The position numbers and the translations under genes were made by a program. Of a stretch of DNA of 64,000 bases, positions 35,733 through 44,259 are shown one piece after another. The stretch covers positions 49,932 through 113,931 of the forward strand of contig NZ_CAKZJO010000100.1 of the NCBI RefSeq assembly GCF_936943645.1. The letters are read 5' to 3'. Every line of letters begins with the position of its first letter. Position 1 is the first letter of the stretch. The notes below the pieces were generated by a model that had not been told where the DNA came from, did not search any database, and was given only the letters and a program-made list of their open reading frames with translations. Origin of the DNA: an uncultured Bradyrhizobium sp. GTDB taxonomy: Bacteria > Pseudomonadota > Alphaproteobacteria > Rhizobiales > Xanthobacteraceae.

Positions 35733-36041
35733 ATGAAGCTCTACAGCGTCACCACTTCGCCTCTGAAGATCATTGCCGGCACGATCGGCGTCTCGCACGA
35801 TCAGCTCGTCGGCCGCGCTGCACGCCTGCGCGTGGTCCGGGAGATCGAACAGTGCTTGATCGTGGACGTGATGGACGAGATCGAGTTCAAGGCAACCGAG
35901 CGGGTCTATCTCTCCGACCAGGTTGCCAACACGCTGCCCGCCGGCGCAGTCGCGCTGATCGACGAGTGCACGTCCGATGCCTCTCGGGAAATGGTCGAGC
36001 ACAACGACCATTTTCATTCCGATCAGCGCGGGGTCGATTGA
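35733..36041 (+). CDS. Small element protein, second of a tandem duplicate
   Basis: A 102-residue paralog of the preceding gene (MKLYSVTTSPLKIIAGTIGV...), with a one-residue insertion and a diverged C-terminal half (IEFKATERVYLSDQ against VEFKKGERVWLCDT). It starts 51 bp downstream of the first copy's stop. The duplication must be old enough for the C-terminal halves to differ while the starts stayed alike. The next 227 bp hold no gene I can support. Confidence 0.55.
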   Translation: MKLYSVTTSPLKIIAGTIGVSHDQLVGRAARLRVVREIEQCLIVDVMDEIEFKATERVYLSDQVANTLPAGAVALIDECTSDASREMVEHNDHFHSDQRGVD

Positions 36042-36268
36042 CCTCGCACGGGCTGGCAAGGTTGAGCTGGATCTCTGTTCGGCCGTTCGACCACAATGGT
36101 TCTCTCCGGAACCATTTCTCGCGAAGCTCATCGTGACCTTCGGCCCGATCACGGGTCCCTCTGGCGAAACGCCCACCGCGAGTAATTCGGACCGCGACGG
36201 TTCTCCAGTCTGAGCCGGTTTTTATAGTCTTAAAAGCCTGCCTTCAAAGTTGGTTTTAAGAGGCTCAT

Positions 36269-36961
36269 TTGACCGACGGCCCGACCGAGCAGCACGATCC
36301 GGACGTGATCTCAAAGTCGGAATTTGCGCGCCGGCGGAACGTGGCGCCGGCTCGGGTGACGCAGTGGATCAACGCGGGTCAGATCAAGGGCGCTGCGATC
36401 GTGGGCGAAGGTCGTGGGGCGCGGATCCGCGAAACGGTGGCCTGCCAGCAGCTCAAACGCTCCCTCGACGTGTCACAGCGTTTTGGCAATGGTCTGTCGA
36501 CCAGGCTTGAGGCGCCGCTGCTTGATCGGCTGCCAGGCCAGAGCGCCGGCAACGAGCCGATAACCGGCGCCAGCGTGCCGCCCACAAACACGGTGCAGGA
36601 CCAGATCGCCGAGCAGAAGCTGATCGAGATCAAACGCCGAAACGAACGAGAAAGAGTGGAGTTCGCGATCCAGTGTGGGGCGCTGATCGTCGCAGCGGAC
36701 GCACGGAGAGAAGTGATCAAAGGCAGCGGCCACGTGATCGCTTTGATGGAAGCCATGCACATCGACTTGGCTACGCGCCTCGCGACGGAGTTTAAAGCGT
36801 CGCAGCGGGACGTGATCTTCTTTCTCCGGCAAGAGTTTCGAAAAATGCGAGAGGAATACGCCAAACAGTGCAGAGCGCGCGCCGCTTCTCTACCGGAGCA
36901 CGTCCAGATCGATCTGGAAAAAGTCATTGCGGAACATCTTGGCTCGCCGGCTTCCGAATAG
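36269..36961 (+). CDS. Terminase small subunit-like DNA-packaging protein
   Basis: A 230-residue protein with an N-terminal helix-turn-helix (SKSEFARRRNVAPARVTQWI, ~14-35) and a helical C-terminal two-thirds, the arrangement of Nu1-like terminase small subunits that recognise phage DNA. The start is taken as TTG at 36269; no closer ATG exists before the HTH. No large terminase subunit is found nearby, so packaging would need a partner from elsewhere if this function holds. Confidence 0.5.
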   Translation: MTDGPTEQHDPDVISKSEFARRRNVAPARVTQWINAGQIKGAAIVGEGRGARIRETVACQQLKRSLDVSQRFGNGLSTRLEAPLLDRLPGQSAGNEPITGASVPPTNTVQDQIAEQKLIEIKRRNERERVEFAIQCGALIVAADARREVIKGSGHVIALMEAMHIDLATRLATEFKASQRDVIFFLRQEFRKMREEYAKQCRARAASLPEHVQIDLEKVIAEHLGSPASE

Positions 36962-37044
36962 TCAGTGGGAAGATGCGAGGGTTTTGGGCGTCGAATGCGC
37001 TCGCGCGCGGAGGGGGCGGGGGCGCGGCGCGCGCGGGGTGCTTC

Positions 37045-37075
37045 GGTAGAATTGATTGGTCCTAATTGGTCCTAT
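37045..37075 (+). promoter_or_regulatory. Element-specific promoter/operator site, copy 3
   Basis: GAATTGATTGGTCCTAATT followed by GGTCCTATG matches copies 1 and 2 in TTGATTG-TCC, the AATTGGT segment and the CCTA end; its left dyad half is degenerate. It lies 137 bp before the gene at 37212, upstream of the tape-measure module. Confidence 0.5.
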
Positions 37076-37211
37076 GAACACCAGGGGAATCTGCGCAGGA
37101 TTCTCGTTAGGCCCGGCTCTTACCTCCAGCCAGGTCCGCCAAAGTGGTCAACCGAACGACGGCGAGGGACGCGGCAAGCGCCCCTCGCCGCAAGACAGAA
37201 AGGGGTTCCGA

Positions 37212-37595
37212 ATGTCCAGCCTTGCTGCCGTTTACCTAGCATCGCTGCCACCCGACCAAGCGCAGCGCATGTCTGGTTTCGTTGATCCGCTGAATTCATC
37301 CGCCGAAGTCGCCTCGGAGCGGATTGCGCAGGTTCGGGCGCGTGTTGCGGCTGTCCAGGCGCAGCGCACTGTGCCGCAGCCCATCGCGGCGAAGCCGCCC
37401 GCGACGCGCGCCGCACAGGCGCCGGCCGCCCTTACGGGCGAGCAGGCATGGGCGGCCGAATTCGCGGCAACGCCGGATCTGCAGCGCGAGTTCACCGATG
37501 TCGGCTGCTACGTCGCGCTTCGGAAGGCAGAGACTGCCGACCGCGTTCAGATCTGCCGCGGCTCTGTCATCTCAGATCAACCGCAGAAACGGTAG
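37212..37595 (+). CDS. Hypothetical protein upstream of the tape-measure gene
   Basis: A 127-residue protein, alanine- and proline-rich in the middle (~45-75). The C-terminal ~45 residues (GEQAWAAEFAATPDLQREF then YVALRKAE) resemble the short tail seen at the end of phage prohead proteases. No protease domain is present, so it may be a remnant or a separate small protein. ATG at 37212, 24 bp before the tape-measure gene. Confidence 0.45.
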   Translation: MSSLAAVYLASLPPDQAQRMSGFVDPLNSSAEVASERIAQVRARVAAVQAQRTVPQPIAAKPPATRAAQAPAALTGEQAWAAEFAATPDLQREFTDVGCYVALRKAETADRVQICRGSVISDQPQKR

Positions 37596-37618
37596 CATTC
37601 CGACGCGCGGAGGCGATA

Positions 37619-39634
37619 ATGATTCAATCCGCTGTCCTCGGTTCGTTGTCGATCGTGATCGGCGGCGATATCTCTGGGCTCGACAAGGCCGCGGCGAAGG
37701 CTGAGGGCATCGTCGGCAAACTGTCGACCGGGCTGAACAGCCAGGTCGCGCACCTGGCCGGCTATGCCGCGGCCGCCGCCGGCGCTGGCGCGGCGCTGGC
37801 CGCGGGCTTGATCGCGAAGTCGATGGAGACCATTGACGTGCAGTCCAAGCTGGCGGCGCGCCTCAATGGCACGGTGGTGGAAATCCAGTCGCTCACCCAT
37901 GCTGGCAATCTCGCCGGCGTCGAGATGGAAATGCTCTCCACCTCGGTCGGCAAGATGAACCAGAAGCTGGCGGAAGCGGCGCGGACAGGCCAGGGCCCGG
38001 CCTATGAGGCGCTGCAGCGGCTCGGGCTGTCGGCCAAGGCGTTCCTCGATCTGCCGGTCGATGAGCGCCTGGCGACGCTCGCCGACAAGTTCAAGGATCT
38101 CGGCTACAACACGGCGCAGCAGGCCGATGCGCTTAAGCAGCTCGGCGTCAAGGGACAGGAGATGATCAGCCTGTTCGAGGGCGGCGGCGATGGCATCCGC
38201 AATGCCACCAAGGACGTCGAGGCCTTCGGTGTCGCCGTCTCCGATATCGATGCGGCCTCGATCGAGGCGGCGAACGACGCCTGGACTACGGCGCGCCTGG
38301 CACTGACCGGCATCGGCAACCAGCTGGCGGTGGCGCTGTCGCCGCTGATCAAGAACGTTGCCGACAACCTTGCGGATGCGGGTCGCGAAACTCATGGCTT
38401 CGCTGATGCGATCCAGGGTGGCGTAAAGATGGGGGTGATGCTGTTCGGCCAGGTGCAGCGCGCCATACAGCAGAATCGCATTGAGCTGGATGAGTTCGGC
38501 GAGGACATCGTCAACCTCTTTAACAACACCGCCGGGTTCATTCCGAAGACCATTGAGAAAGTCACGAACGGCGCAATTACGGCCGCCGATGTCGGTTATC
38601 ACGACATCGAGCACACGTTCGGCAAGCTGCGGGGCTCGCTGCAGGCTCCTCCCACGGATGAGGAGTGGGACAAGTGGTGGCAGGGCCTCAAGGACAAAGC
38701 TGCGGCCGCCGCCAAGGAGGTCGTCGACCAGCGCAAGAAGGCAAACGCCGGCAGCGGCGATACGGGCGACGGCATGTCCGACAGCGAGCGCAAGTCGCAA
38801 CAGGACAAGCTCGATCGCCTGCGCAAGTCGATCGCGGCCGAGGACGAGCAGCTGCGTATCCAGCGCGACGACCAGCTCAAGGACCTTGCCGAACTCGAGC
38901 AGAAGAAGATCGCGACGACGGCCGAGGCGGCCACGCTGCGCCTGCAGATCGAGGACAAGTACCAGAAGGACCTGCAGGCCCTGAAGCAGCAGCGATTCGA
39001 GGACAGCGTCGCGACCGAGGACGAGCTGATGGCGCAGCGTTATGCCAAGCAGCTGGCCGACCTCGACGAGTTCGAAAGGAATCGCACCTATACCGTTGAG
39101 CAGGCCGCCGCGCTCCGGCGCAAGATCGAGGAAAGGGCGCGGCTCGATTCGGTCCAGCTTCAGGCGCGCCAGTACTCGGCTCTGGCTGGGATCGTCGACA
39201 GCGCCATGGGCGATATCACCAGCCTGGTCGGCGATGAGGGCGCAAAGCAATTCGCGATCTTCAAGGCTATCTCGTCGGCGACCGCTCTTGTCAAAGGCTA
39301 CGAAGCGGCCGTGTCAGCCTACGCAGCCGGCAATGCGACGGGCATTCCGGGCATGGGTGCAATCATGGCGGCGGCATCTGCCGTGGGGACAGCAGCGTAC
39401 ATTGCGAAGTTGAATGGGGTAAGCCTTGGTGGCGGTGGTGGAGGTGGTACAGTCGCTGCCCCCGGCGGCGGTGATGCAGCAAGCGCCGCTGCCGCGCCGG
39501 CGCCGCCGGCCGCGCAGCCGCAGACCATGTTCCTGTCGCTCAATGGCAGCTTCTTCGGCCGCGAGCAGGTTCGCGAACTCGCCGGCAAGCTGATCGACTT
39601 TCAGAACGACGGTGGCAAGGTTGTTTTACAATGA
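37619..39634 (+). CDS. Phage tail tape-measure protein
   Basis: A 671-residue protein. It begins with SIVIGGDISGLDKAAAKAEG, typical of tape-measure N-termini, has hydrophobic helices (~38-62) and a long central region; residues ~420-520 are a charged coiled coil with repeated heptads (DKLDRLRKSIAAEDEQLRIQ). The C-terminal part contains IFKAISSATALVKGYEAA, AGNATGIPGMGAIMAAAS and a glycine/alanine-rich linker, all common in lambda-like tape measures. It is the clearest structural phage gene in the element; no other tail gene surrounds it. Confidence 0.8.
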   Translation: MIQSAVLGSLSIVIGGDISGLDKAAAKAEGIVGKLSTGLNSQVAHLAGYAAAAAGAGAALAAGLIAKSMETIDVQSKLAARLNGTVVEIQSLTHAGNLAGVEMEMLSTSVGKMNQKLAEAARTGQGPAYEALQRLGLSAKAFLDLPVDERLATLADKFKDLGYNTAQQADALKQLGVKGQEMISLFEGGGDGIRNATKDVEAFGVAVSDIDAASIEAANDAWTTARLALTGIGNQLAVALSPLIKNVADNLADAGRETHGFADAIQGGVKMGVMLFGQVQRAIQQNRIELDEFGEDIVNLFNNTAGFIPKTIEKVTNGAITAADVGYHDIEHTFGKLRGSLQAPPTDEEWDKWWQGLKDKAAAAAKEVVDQRKKANAGSGDTGDGMSDSERKSQQDKLDRLRKSIAAEDEQLRIQRDDQLKDLAELEQKKIATTAEAATLRLQIEDKYQKDLQALKQQRFEDSVATEDELMAQRYAKQLADLDEFERNRTYTVEQAAALRRKIEERARLDSVQLQARQYSALAGIVDSAMGDITSLVGDEGAKQFAIFKAISSATALVKGYEAAVSAYAAGNATGIPGMGAIMAAASAVGTAAYIAKLNGVSLGGGGGGGTVAAPGGGDAASAAAAPAPPAAQPQTMFLSLNGSFFGREQVRELAGKLIDFQNDGGKVVLQ

Positions 39635-39665
39635 TGCGGTACTGCGATTCGGAGGGCAGGCATCG

Positions 39666-39884
39666 ATGAGCAAGAGGCCACGGGAAGCTGCAATCGAAAA
39701 TGGTAGCGAGATTGCCGCAGCGCTTACGGCTGTGGTGGCGCAGATTGCAGCGATGGATGATGTGACTTTGGCAATCTATATCCAGAGTACTGAGAAAATG
39801 CTGGCAGCAGCGAAGCAAGCGCAGAGCCAGCGACTATCGAAGGTGTTCTTGCCGCCCGGTGCTCCTCCCGTCGACAGGCGATAA
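39666..39884 (+). CDS. Small hypothetical element protein
   Basis: A 72-residue protein (MSKRPREAAIENGSEIAAAL...), mostly helical, basic at both ends. It starts 32 bp after the tape-measure stop and may be co-transcribed with it. No family recognised. Confidence 0.45.
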   Translation: MSKRPREAAIENGSEIAAALTAVVAQIAAMDDVTLAIYIQSTEKMLAAAKQAQSQRLSKVFLPPGAPPVDRR

Positions 39885-40052
39885 CCACGATCTTGATGTT
39901 ATATCGATCTGATCGCGGTGCTGCTGCAGACAGCACAGGCCGAGGCTCGTCAGTCGCCGGCGCATTGTCGAAGCGAGGAATTCGGAGCCGGCCGGCCGGG
40001 CCTGAGGCGTTTCCTGCCCGCTCAACTTTCGCCGACGGTGGATATCTCCTTC

Positions 40053-40568
40053 TTAAATTTCCTGATATGCCTCTTGCCTCCGTCGGCATAGGTCCACTGC
40101 GTTGAGATCTCGATCATGACGGTCGGGGGCACCAGCGCGTTCCCTTTTGGGCCAAAGGCAAAGCGGATTCCCAGGGTCCGCTGAGTTCGGCGCTACGCCT
40201 GGCAGTGTGAAGCCGACCGATCGGGTAAAATCAAATAATGCGATGTCCCCGTCCTGCCTGGCACCCTGGATGATCGAGCGGATGACTTCCCGGCTCTGTT
40301 CATGCTCTCGGTAAACAACGCAATTCGGGATCTGTATACCGACTTCCAGAAGTTCAATCGCTCGGCGGTTGAAATTGTTGGCAACGAAATCGAACCGCCA
40401 CGGAGGCATGCCAAGATTCGACGCTTTGACAACATGGAAGGTGGGATCGAGTTCGCCGTGAGCAGCTGCGGCCTGGCGCCGGGCGGCCGTTGCCTGCCAT
40501 ATCGATATGCCGGCGGCAGCAACGGCGACGATGGCGGAAGTCAAGCTGATCAAAGTGCCGTTGTCCAT
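40053..40568 (-). CDS. Membrane-anchored hypothetical protein, probably frameshifted
   Basis: A 171-residue reading frame with an N-terminal transmembrane anchor (~5-27) and a soluble strand-rich domain. After about residue 125 the translation loses protein character (arginine-rich), while the neighbouring frame reads naturally (RTLGIRFAFGPKGNALVPP, then TVMIEISTQWTYADGG) to a stop at 40022. A single-base indel near 40180-40192 would join them, extending the gene to 40022-40568. Function unknown. Confidence 0.5.
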   Translation of the reverse strand: MDNGTLISLTSAIVAVAAAGISIWQATAARRQAAAAHGELDPTFHVVKASNLGMPPWRFDFVANNFNRRAIELLEVGIQIPNCVVYREHEQSREVIRSIIQGARQDGDIALFDFTRSVGFTLPGVAPNSADPGNPLCLWPKRERAGAPDRHDRDLNAVDLCRRRQEAYQEI

Positions 40569-40588
40569 GTTAGTTCTTGATCCCTCGC

Positions 40589-41485
40589 TTAGCTCGCCGT
40601 CATGAGCATGAAATCGCTTTCGCCGACGATCTTGATCGCGCAGCCCTTCGCGATCAGCTCCTCGGCCCGCCGGTGCTTCGTGCTTTTCTCTTGGCCCTTC
40701 GTCGCGCGGAGATCCTGATCCCCAACGACCAGGACCGTCGTTCGCTTGCTGACGCTATCGGCGACGTCGGCGCCGGCGATGGCTGCCTGAGCAGCGGCGG
40801 CCTCGCGGGCGATGGTCAGTTGGCCGGTGAACGTCACGGTTTCGCCGAGCAGGGGACCATCACCATCGCCTTCGCGTGCAACCCTTGGAGATCGGTAAGG
40901 CTTGATCCGCTTCGGAGCTATCCCATGCGAAGCCGATGCATAGCCTAGTTCGTCGATCCATTGCTGTAGCGATGTGCCGCCATCCGTGACGGCTTTGAGC
41001 AGCAGCTGCCCGGCAATCCTGGCGTCTTCCGCGGCATCGTGGTGGCGGAACGAAAGGCCGAACGCCTGGGCGAGATTCGCCAGTCCATATCCACCATCGT
41101 CCTTGAAGCGATCCCATGTTCGGCGCGCGACCTGGAGATTGTCGAGCCAGAAGCAAGGGAGGCCGCCCGCGCCGTACTTCTCCGCAGAGCGCCAGAGCGC
41201 GGTCCGATCGAACGGGCTGTGATGCACGATCGCGGCGTCCTGCAGCGCTGCACCGATCACGGGAAAGACCTTCGCCATGGTCGGCTTCCCAGCAACGTCT
41301 TGTGGCCGGATGCCGTGGATGCCGATATTGACCGGATCGAATTCGTCTTCCGGATCAACTAGAATAGTGAGGGTTTTGAACAGCTCGCCGCCTTTGAAAT
41401 GAGCGAGTCCTATGGAACAGATGCTCGCGAGATCCGCGTTCGCGGTCTCGACGTCGAGGGCAATAAAGTCGGTGATGCCTGTCAT
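40589..41485 (-). CDS. DnaQ-like 3'-5' exonuclease fused to a BRCT domain
   Basis: A 298-residue protein. The N-terminal ~170 residues are a DEDD exonuclease: motif I FIALDVETAN, motif II HHSPFDRTAL, motif III HHDAAEDARIAG (DEDDh type). Residues ~215-298 form a BRCT domain (GETVTFTGQL, TTVLVVGDQDL, KHRRAEELIAKG), as in NAD-dependent ligase tails. Exonuclease-BRCT fusions occur in some bacteria and phages; a role in element DNA repair or replication editing is likely. It follows a 56-residue gene by 9 bp on the same strand. Confidence 0.85.
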   Translation of the reverse strand: MTGITDFIALDVETANADLASICSIGLAHFKGGELFKTLTILVDPEDEFDPVNIGIHGIRPQDVAGKPTMAKVFPVIGAALQDAAIVHHSPFDRTALWRSAEKYGAGGLPCFWLDNLQVARRTWDRFKDDGGYGLANLAQAFGLSFRHHDAAEDARIAGQLLLKAVTDGGTSLQQWIDELGYASASHGIAPKRIKPYRSPRVAREGDGDGPLLGETVTFTGQLTIAREAAAAQAAIAGADVADSVSKRTTVLVVGDQDLRATKGQEKSTKHRRAEELIAKGCAIKIVGESDFMLMTAS

Positions 41486-41494
41486 GGGCGGCGG

Positions 41495-41665
41495 CTATCG
41501 CGCGGCTCGCGCCATCCTGGTCAGGAATTCGACTGCCGCGTCGATGGTGGCCTGCTCGTCGGCGGAGAGTCCGCTCGTCTTGACCAGGGCCTTGGCAAGG
41601 TGGGCGCGTTCCTGTTCGGTCAAGATCATCACTGTCTTTTCGTCGCTCGTTCGAACGCCTTCCAT
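41495..41665 (-). CDS. Small hypothetical protein upstream of the exonuclease
   Basis: A 56-residue protein (MEGVRTSDEKTVMILTEQER...), all helical, with a strong ribosome-binding site (AAAAGGAG) upstream of its ATG. It stops 9 bp before the exonuclease start, so the two are surely co-transcribed. Its helices (AKALVKTSGLSADEQATIDA) have no recognised family. Confidence 0.6.
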   Translation of the reverse strand: MEGVRTSDEKTVMILTEQERAHLAKALVKTSGLSADEQATIDAAVEFLTRMARAAR

Positions 41666-41706
41666 CGTGTGCACTCCTTTTCAAAAGTTAGGATTACGGG
41701 CAAGAG

Positions 41707-42444
41707 CTAAGCGCCCGCCGGCCCCTGAGCGACCTCGACGACGTGCCGATCTGCGCCGACGGTGATGACGATGGTGTACGTCTTCTGACCACCGCCGGTG
41801 TCGGTCGGCGGCGCCAGGTGGAGCTGGCCGCCGTACCACTCGCCGGGCATCAGCGTGTTGTCCTTGATGACCGCCTGCTCGAGCGCGGCCATGTTGCGCT
41901 GGCCGGCCTCGACGGTGTTGGCGATCATGGCGTCGTTCTGGGCGGCTGCGTTGCCTTGCGCGATCGCTGCCGCGGTCGGGCTGTAGAACGTCCCGGTGCG
42001 GCCGCTGGGCGTCGTGTAATGGCCGTATCCGGCTCGGGATGCGCTGTAGGAGTTCGCGCCGGCCGCGATGCCGGTGAGCAGGGCGGCCGCCACCTGCCGG
42101 TTCTTTTCCTCCTGGACCAGCATTTCATAGGTGACAACTTTCATCTCGAAGTCGGAGCCGGCGACGTGCTGCGAGGCCTCGACCTGGCCGACGCGGAAGT
42201 CGACCGGCTGCCGGCCGAGATTATTGATGCCGACGACGAACACCGGCCTGCCGTTGACCTGGAGCTGCCGAGCTGCGGGGCGGACCAGCACCAGCGAGCT
42301 TTTTTGCCGTGATACCAAGGCGGGCTGCCCGTCGCGCATCATCGTCTGTTGCTGCGGGTTGGAAGCTCGGAAGGCGACGGTGTCTCCACCGGTGACACAG
42401 CCGCCCAGCAGCGCACAGAGCGCCAAAATCGCTGAAATACGCAT
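41707..42444 (-). CDS. Lipoprotein of unknown function
   Basis: A 245-residue lipoprotein: signal peptide and lipobox (ALCALLGGC at ~16). The mature part holds a strand-rich domain (LVLVRPAARQLQVNGRPVFV and NNLGRQPVDFRVGQVEAS) and an alanine-rich helical middle. The start at 42444 was chosen to give a proper signal peptide. It may be a moron-type cargo gene altering the host envelope, which is inference. Confidence 0.7.
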   Translation of the reverse strand: MRISAILALCALLGGCVTGGDTVAFRASNPQQQTMMRDGQPALVSRQKSSLVLVRPAARQLQVNGRPVFVVGINNLGRQPVDFRVGQVEASQHVAGSDFEMKVVTYEMLVQEEKNRQVAAALLTGIAAGANSYSASRAGYGHYTTPSGRTGTFYSPTAAAIAQGNAAAQNDAMIANTVEAGQRNMAALEQAVIKDNTLMPGEWYGGQLHLAPPTDTGGGQKTYTIVITVGADRHVVEVAQGPAGA

Positions 42445-42564
42445 TGTGGTCTCCCCAAGACCTAAAGCGTGCATCCAAGCGCAACTAGGGCGCGTGATCA
42501 AGCCGTTCCACTCCGGCCTTTGGACCTTTCGCAGTGCGACGCAGGGGATTTACCGATCTCGCCG

Positions 42565-42924
42565 TCACTCGTCCGGCCTAGCCTTCGCGAGCTTCCGCAA
42601 TCTTTCGATCACGGCGCTGATGCTATCGGCGTGCAGCGGCCGTGGGCGCCTTGTGTTGGTTGGCCTGGCGGGAGCGACCCGGTTGATTTGCAGGCTCTCC
42701 GCCCTCTGCTGCACCTCCGCTTCGCAATCTCGAAGGTATTGCTGCAGCCCGTCGCGATCGAACGTCCAGATTCCTCTTGGCTTGGCCGCACCGGAGATCT
42801 GGCCGCGCGCAGCCATGTCCCGGATGGTGCGAGCCTCCAAGCCCAAGATCGAAACCGCTTCCGCGATCTTGACGCGTTGACGCTCCGGCGAGGCCGGCGC
42901 GCGGCCGCGTGGCTCTCTCGTCAT
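42565..42924 (-). CDS. Helix-turn-helix DNA-binding protein
   Basis: A 119-residue protein with a MerR/excisionase-like helix-turn-helix at ~18-60 (KIAEAVSILGLEARTIRDMA ... RGIWTFDRDGLQQYL). The C-terminal half is basic. It is divergent from the gene at 43283 across a 358-bp gap with short repeats and may regulate the plus-strand integrase-side genes. Confidence 0.65.
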   Translation of the reverse strand: MTREPRGRAPASPERQRVKIAEAVSILGLEARTIRDMAARGQISGAAKPRGIWTFDRDGLQQYLRDCEAEVQQRAESLQINRVAPARPTNTRRPRPLHADSISAVIERLRKLAKARPDE

Positions 42925-43046
42925 GGGTTCACCTGGTCAGATGAGAAGGCGGCATGCCGATACTGGCCCCAAAGGGGCTTGGCAACCGGTCACAAATCAT
43001 AGAATCTGCCCGTGGGTGTGAGAACCCGGACTTGGACTATGGCGGC

Positions 43047-43125
43047 CCTTGGCGGGGCCGCTGAAATGCGCGCGGAGGAGACCTTGGCGGGTTTCCTATG
43101 GCGCTTTTGGGAGCGCCTTGGCGGG
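43047..43125. repeat. Three CCTTGGCGGG copies at ~35-bp spacing
   Basis: Exact CCTTGGCGGG occurs at 43047, 43082 and 43116, that is 35 and 34 bp apart, in the 358-bp gap between two divergent genes. The spacing, near 3.3 helical turns, and position suggest an operator array. The rest of the gap shows no gene I can support. Confidence 0.5.
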
Positions 43126-43282
43126 CGCGCCACCTGGCCATTATGGCCGGGGGCGGTGCGTCATGTCCAGAGCCGCAAGGCTTAAAAGCGCTGCCGACCA
43201 GTCGTCCAGGCTGGTTCTCACCCCCCGGCTGCCGGTCTGTCACCGGCGGGGCTGTGAGAAGCCTAAAACTGGACCTGACCCC

Positions 43283-44170
43283 ATGACCCAAAAAATCGAC
43301 GTATCGCGGTGCGACCATGGCTCGCCCGCGCGTGAGGCGGGCGTAAGCGTATCTCGGAGAGTATTCATGAACAGCGTTGCCGTCCTGCCCATCGTCGCGA
43401 CCCCTTCGATCGCTCATTCGCTCGACCAACTTCCGCCAGACGATCGACGGTTGGTTGAGCTGGCGGCGCGCGTCGAGAGCGTTCAGCCGGCCTACCAGCG
43501 AGCCTGCGAGGCCAGCGAAGCCGCCTGGGAGGCCTATTATGAACAGATGCCGGAGCGCCCCTCAGAGCTCGCCTGGCGTCCTGACGATCCGGTGACCTAT
43601 GACGTCGAGCAAGTCGATCTCAAGGTCGAGCATCCCTATCAGGCGCAGCGGCGTGGCCGGCTCTGGTGCCTCGATGCGGATATCGAAAAGCTGCGAGGCA
43701 AGCCGCTGATGCGCTGGGATTTCGTCGGCACAGACGAGGAGTGGGAGCGCGACGAGAGCCACCGCTTTGATAAAGATCGCCGCCCGCTTCCTCAATGTGC
43801 TCATCTCTGGCGCGAAGTCCAGGATCACGAGGGGCAGGCCAGGGCCGACGAACTGGTCGCCGCGCTTGACCGCTGGCAGCTCGATCTCGAGGAGTTGAGG
43901 CGCGAATTACGCGTCGACGAGCTCGACAAGCGTTCGGAGCAGCTGCACGAAGATCTGCGTGCCATGTGGCAGAAGATGCTGCAGCTCCGCGCCAGCTCGC
44001 TCGAGGGCGTTCAAGCGAAGGCCCGCGTCCTCTACCGGTCGATTTGGAATGGCGACCCAAGAGATCAGCTTGGCGGCTGCGGCTGCACGGATGCAAGGCT
44101 GATCTACGGTTTGATTGCCGATCTGACCGGCGAGCCTGTCGAAAGGCTGGCGTTGGAAGGTCGGGCCTGA
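43283..44170 (+). CDS. Hypothetical protein with a Tat-like leader
   Basis: A 295-residue protein. Residues ~22-45 resemble a twin-arginine signal (SVSRRVFMNSVAVLPIVATP), followed by a charged, helical domain (~50-260) and a C-terminal segment GGCGCTDARLIYGLIADL. Similar SRRVFMNS proteins are frequent in Bradyrhizobium mobile elements, as far as I recall; the signal may not be functional. The start at 43283 is tentative; the ATG before NSVAVL is another option. Function unknown. Confidence 0.6.
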   Translation: MTQKIDVSRCDHGSPAREAGVSVSRRVFMNSVAVLPIVATPSIAHSLDQLPPDDRRLVELAARVESVQPAYQRACEASEAAWEAYYEQMPERPSELAWRPDDPVTYDVEQVDLKVEHPYQAQRRGRLWCLDADIEKLRGKPLMRWDFVGTDEEWERDESHRFDKDRRPLPQCAHLWREVQDHEGQARADELVAALDRWQLDLEELRRELRVDELDKRSEQLHEDLRAMWQKMLQLRASSLEGVQAKARVLYRSIWNGDPRDQLGGCGCTDARLIYGLIADLTGEPVERLALEGRA

Positions 44171-44259
44171 ACTTTGCTGCGGGAACGCCGCGCCGCCGTC
44201 ACAGAGAGTGGCGGCGGTGTGGGCGGTGCTGGGCCATTTCTGAACTTGAGCGACGAAGT

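Noticed and set aside
35977..36213. Small ORF after the tandem duplicate
   Set aside because: Overlaps the second copy out of frame, and no ribosome-binding site or family pattern was seen.
43098..43286. Small ORF (62 codons) in the CCTTGGCGGG region
   Set aside because: It lies in repeat-rich leader sequence and overlaps the next gene's start in another frame; no support beyond length.
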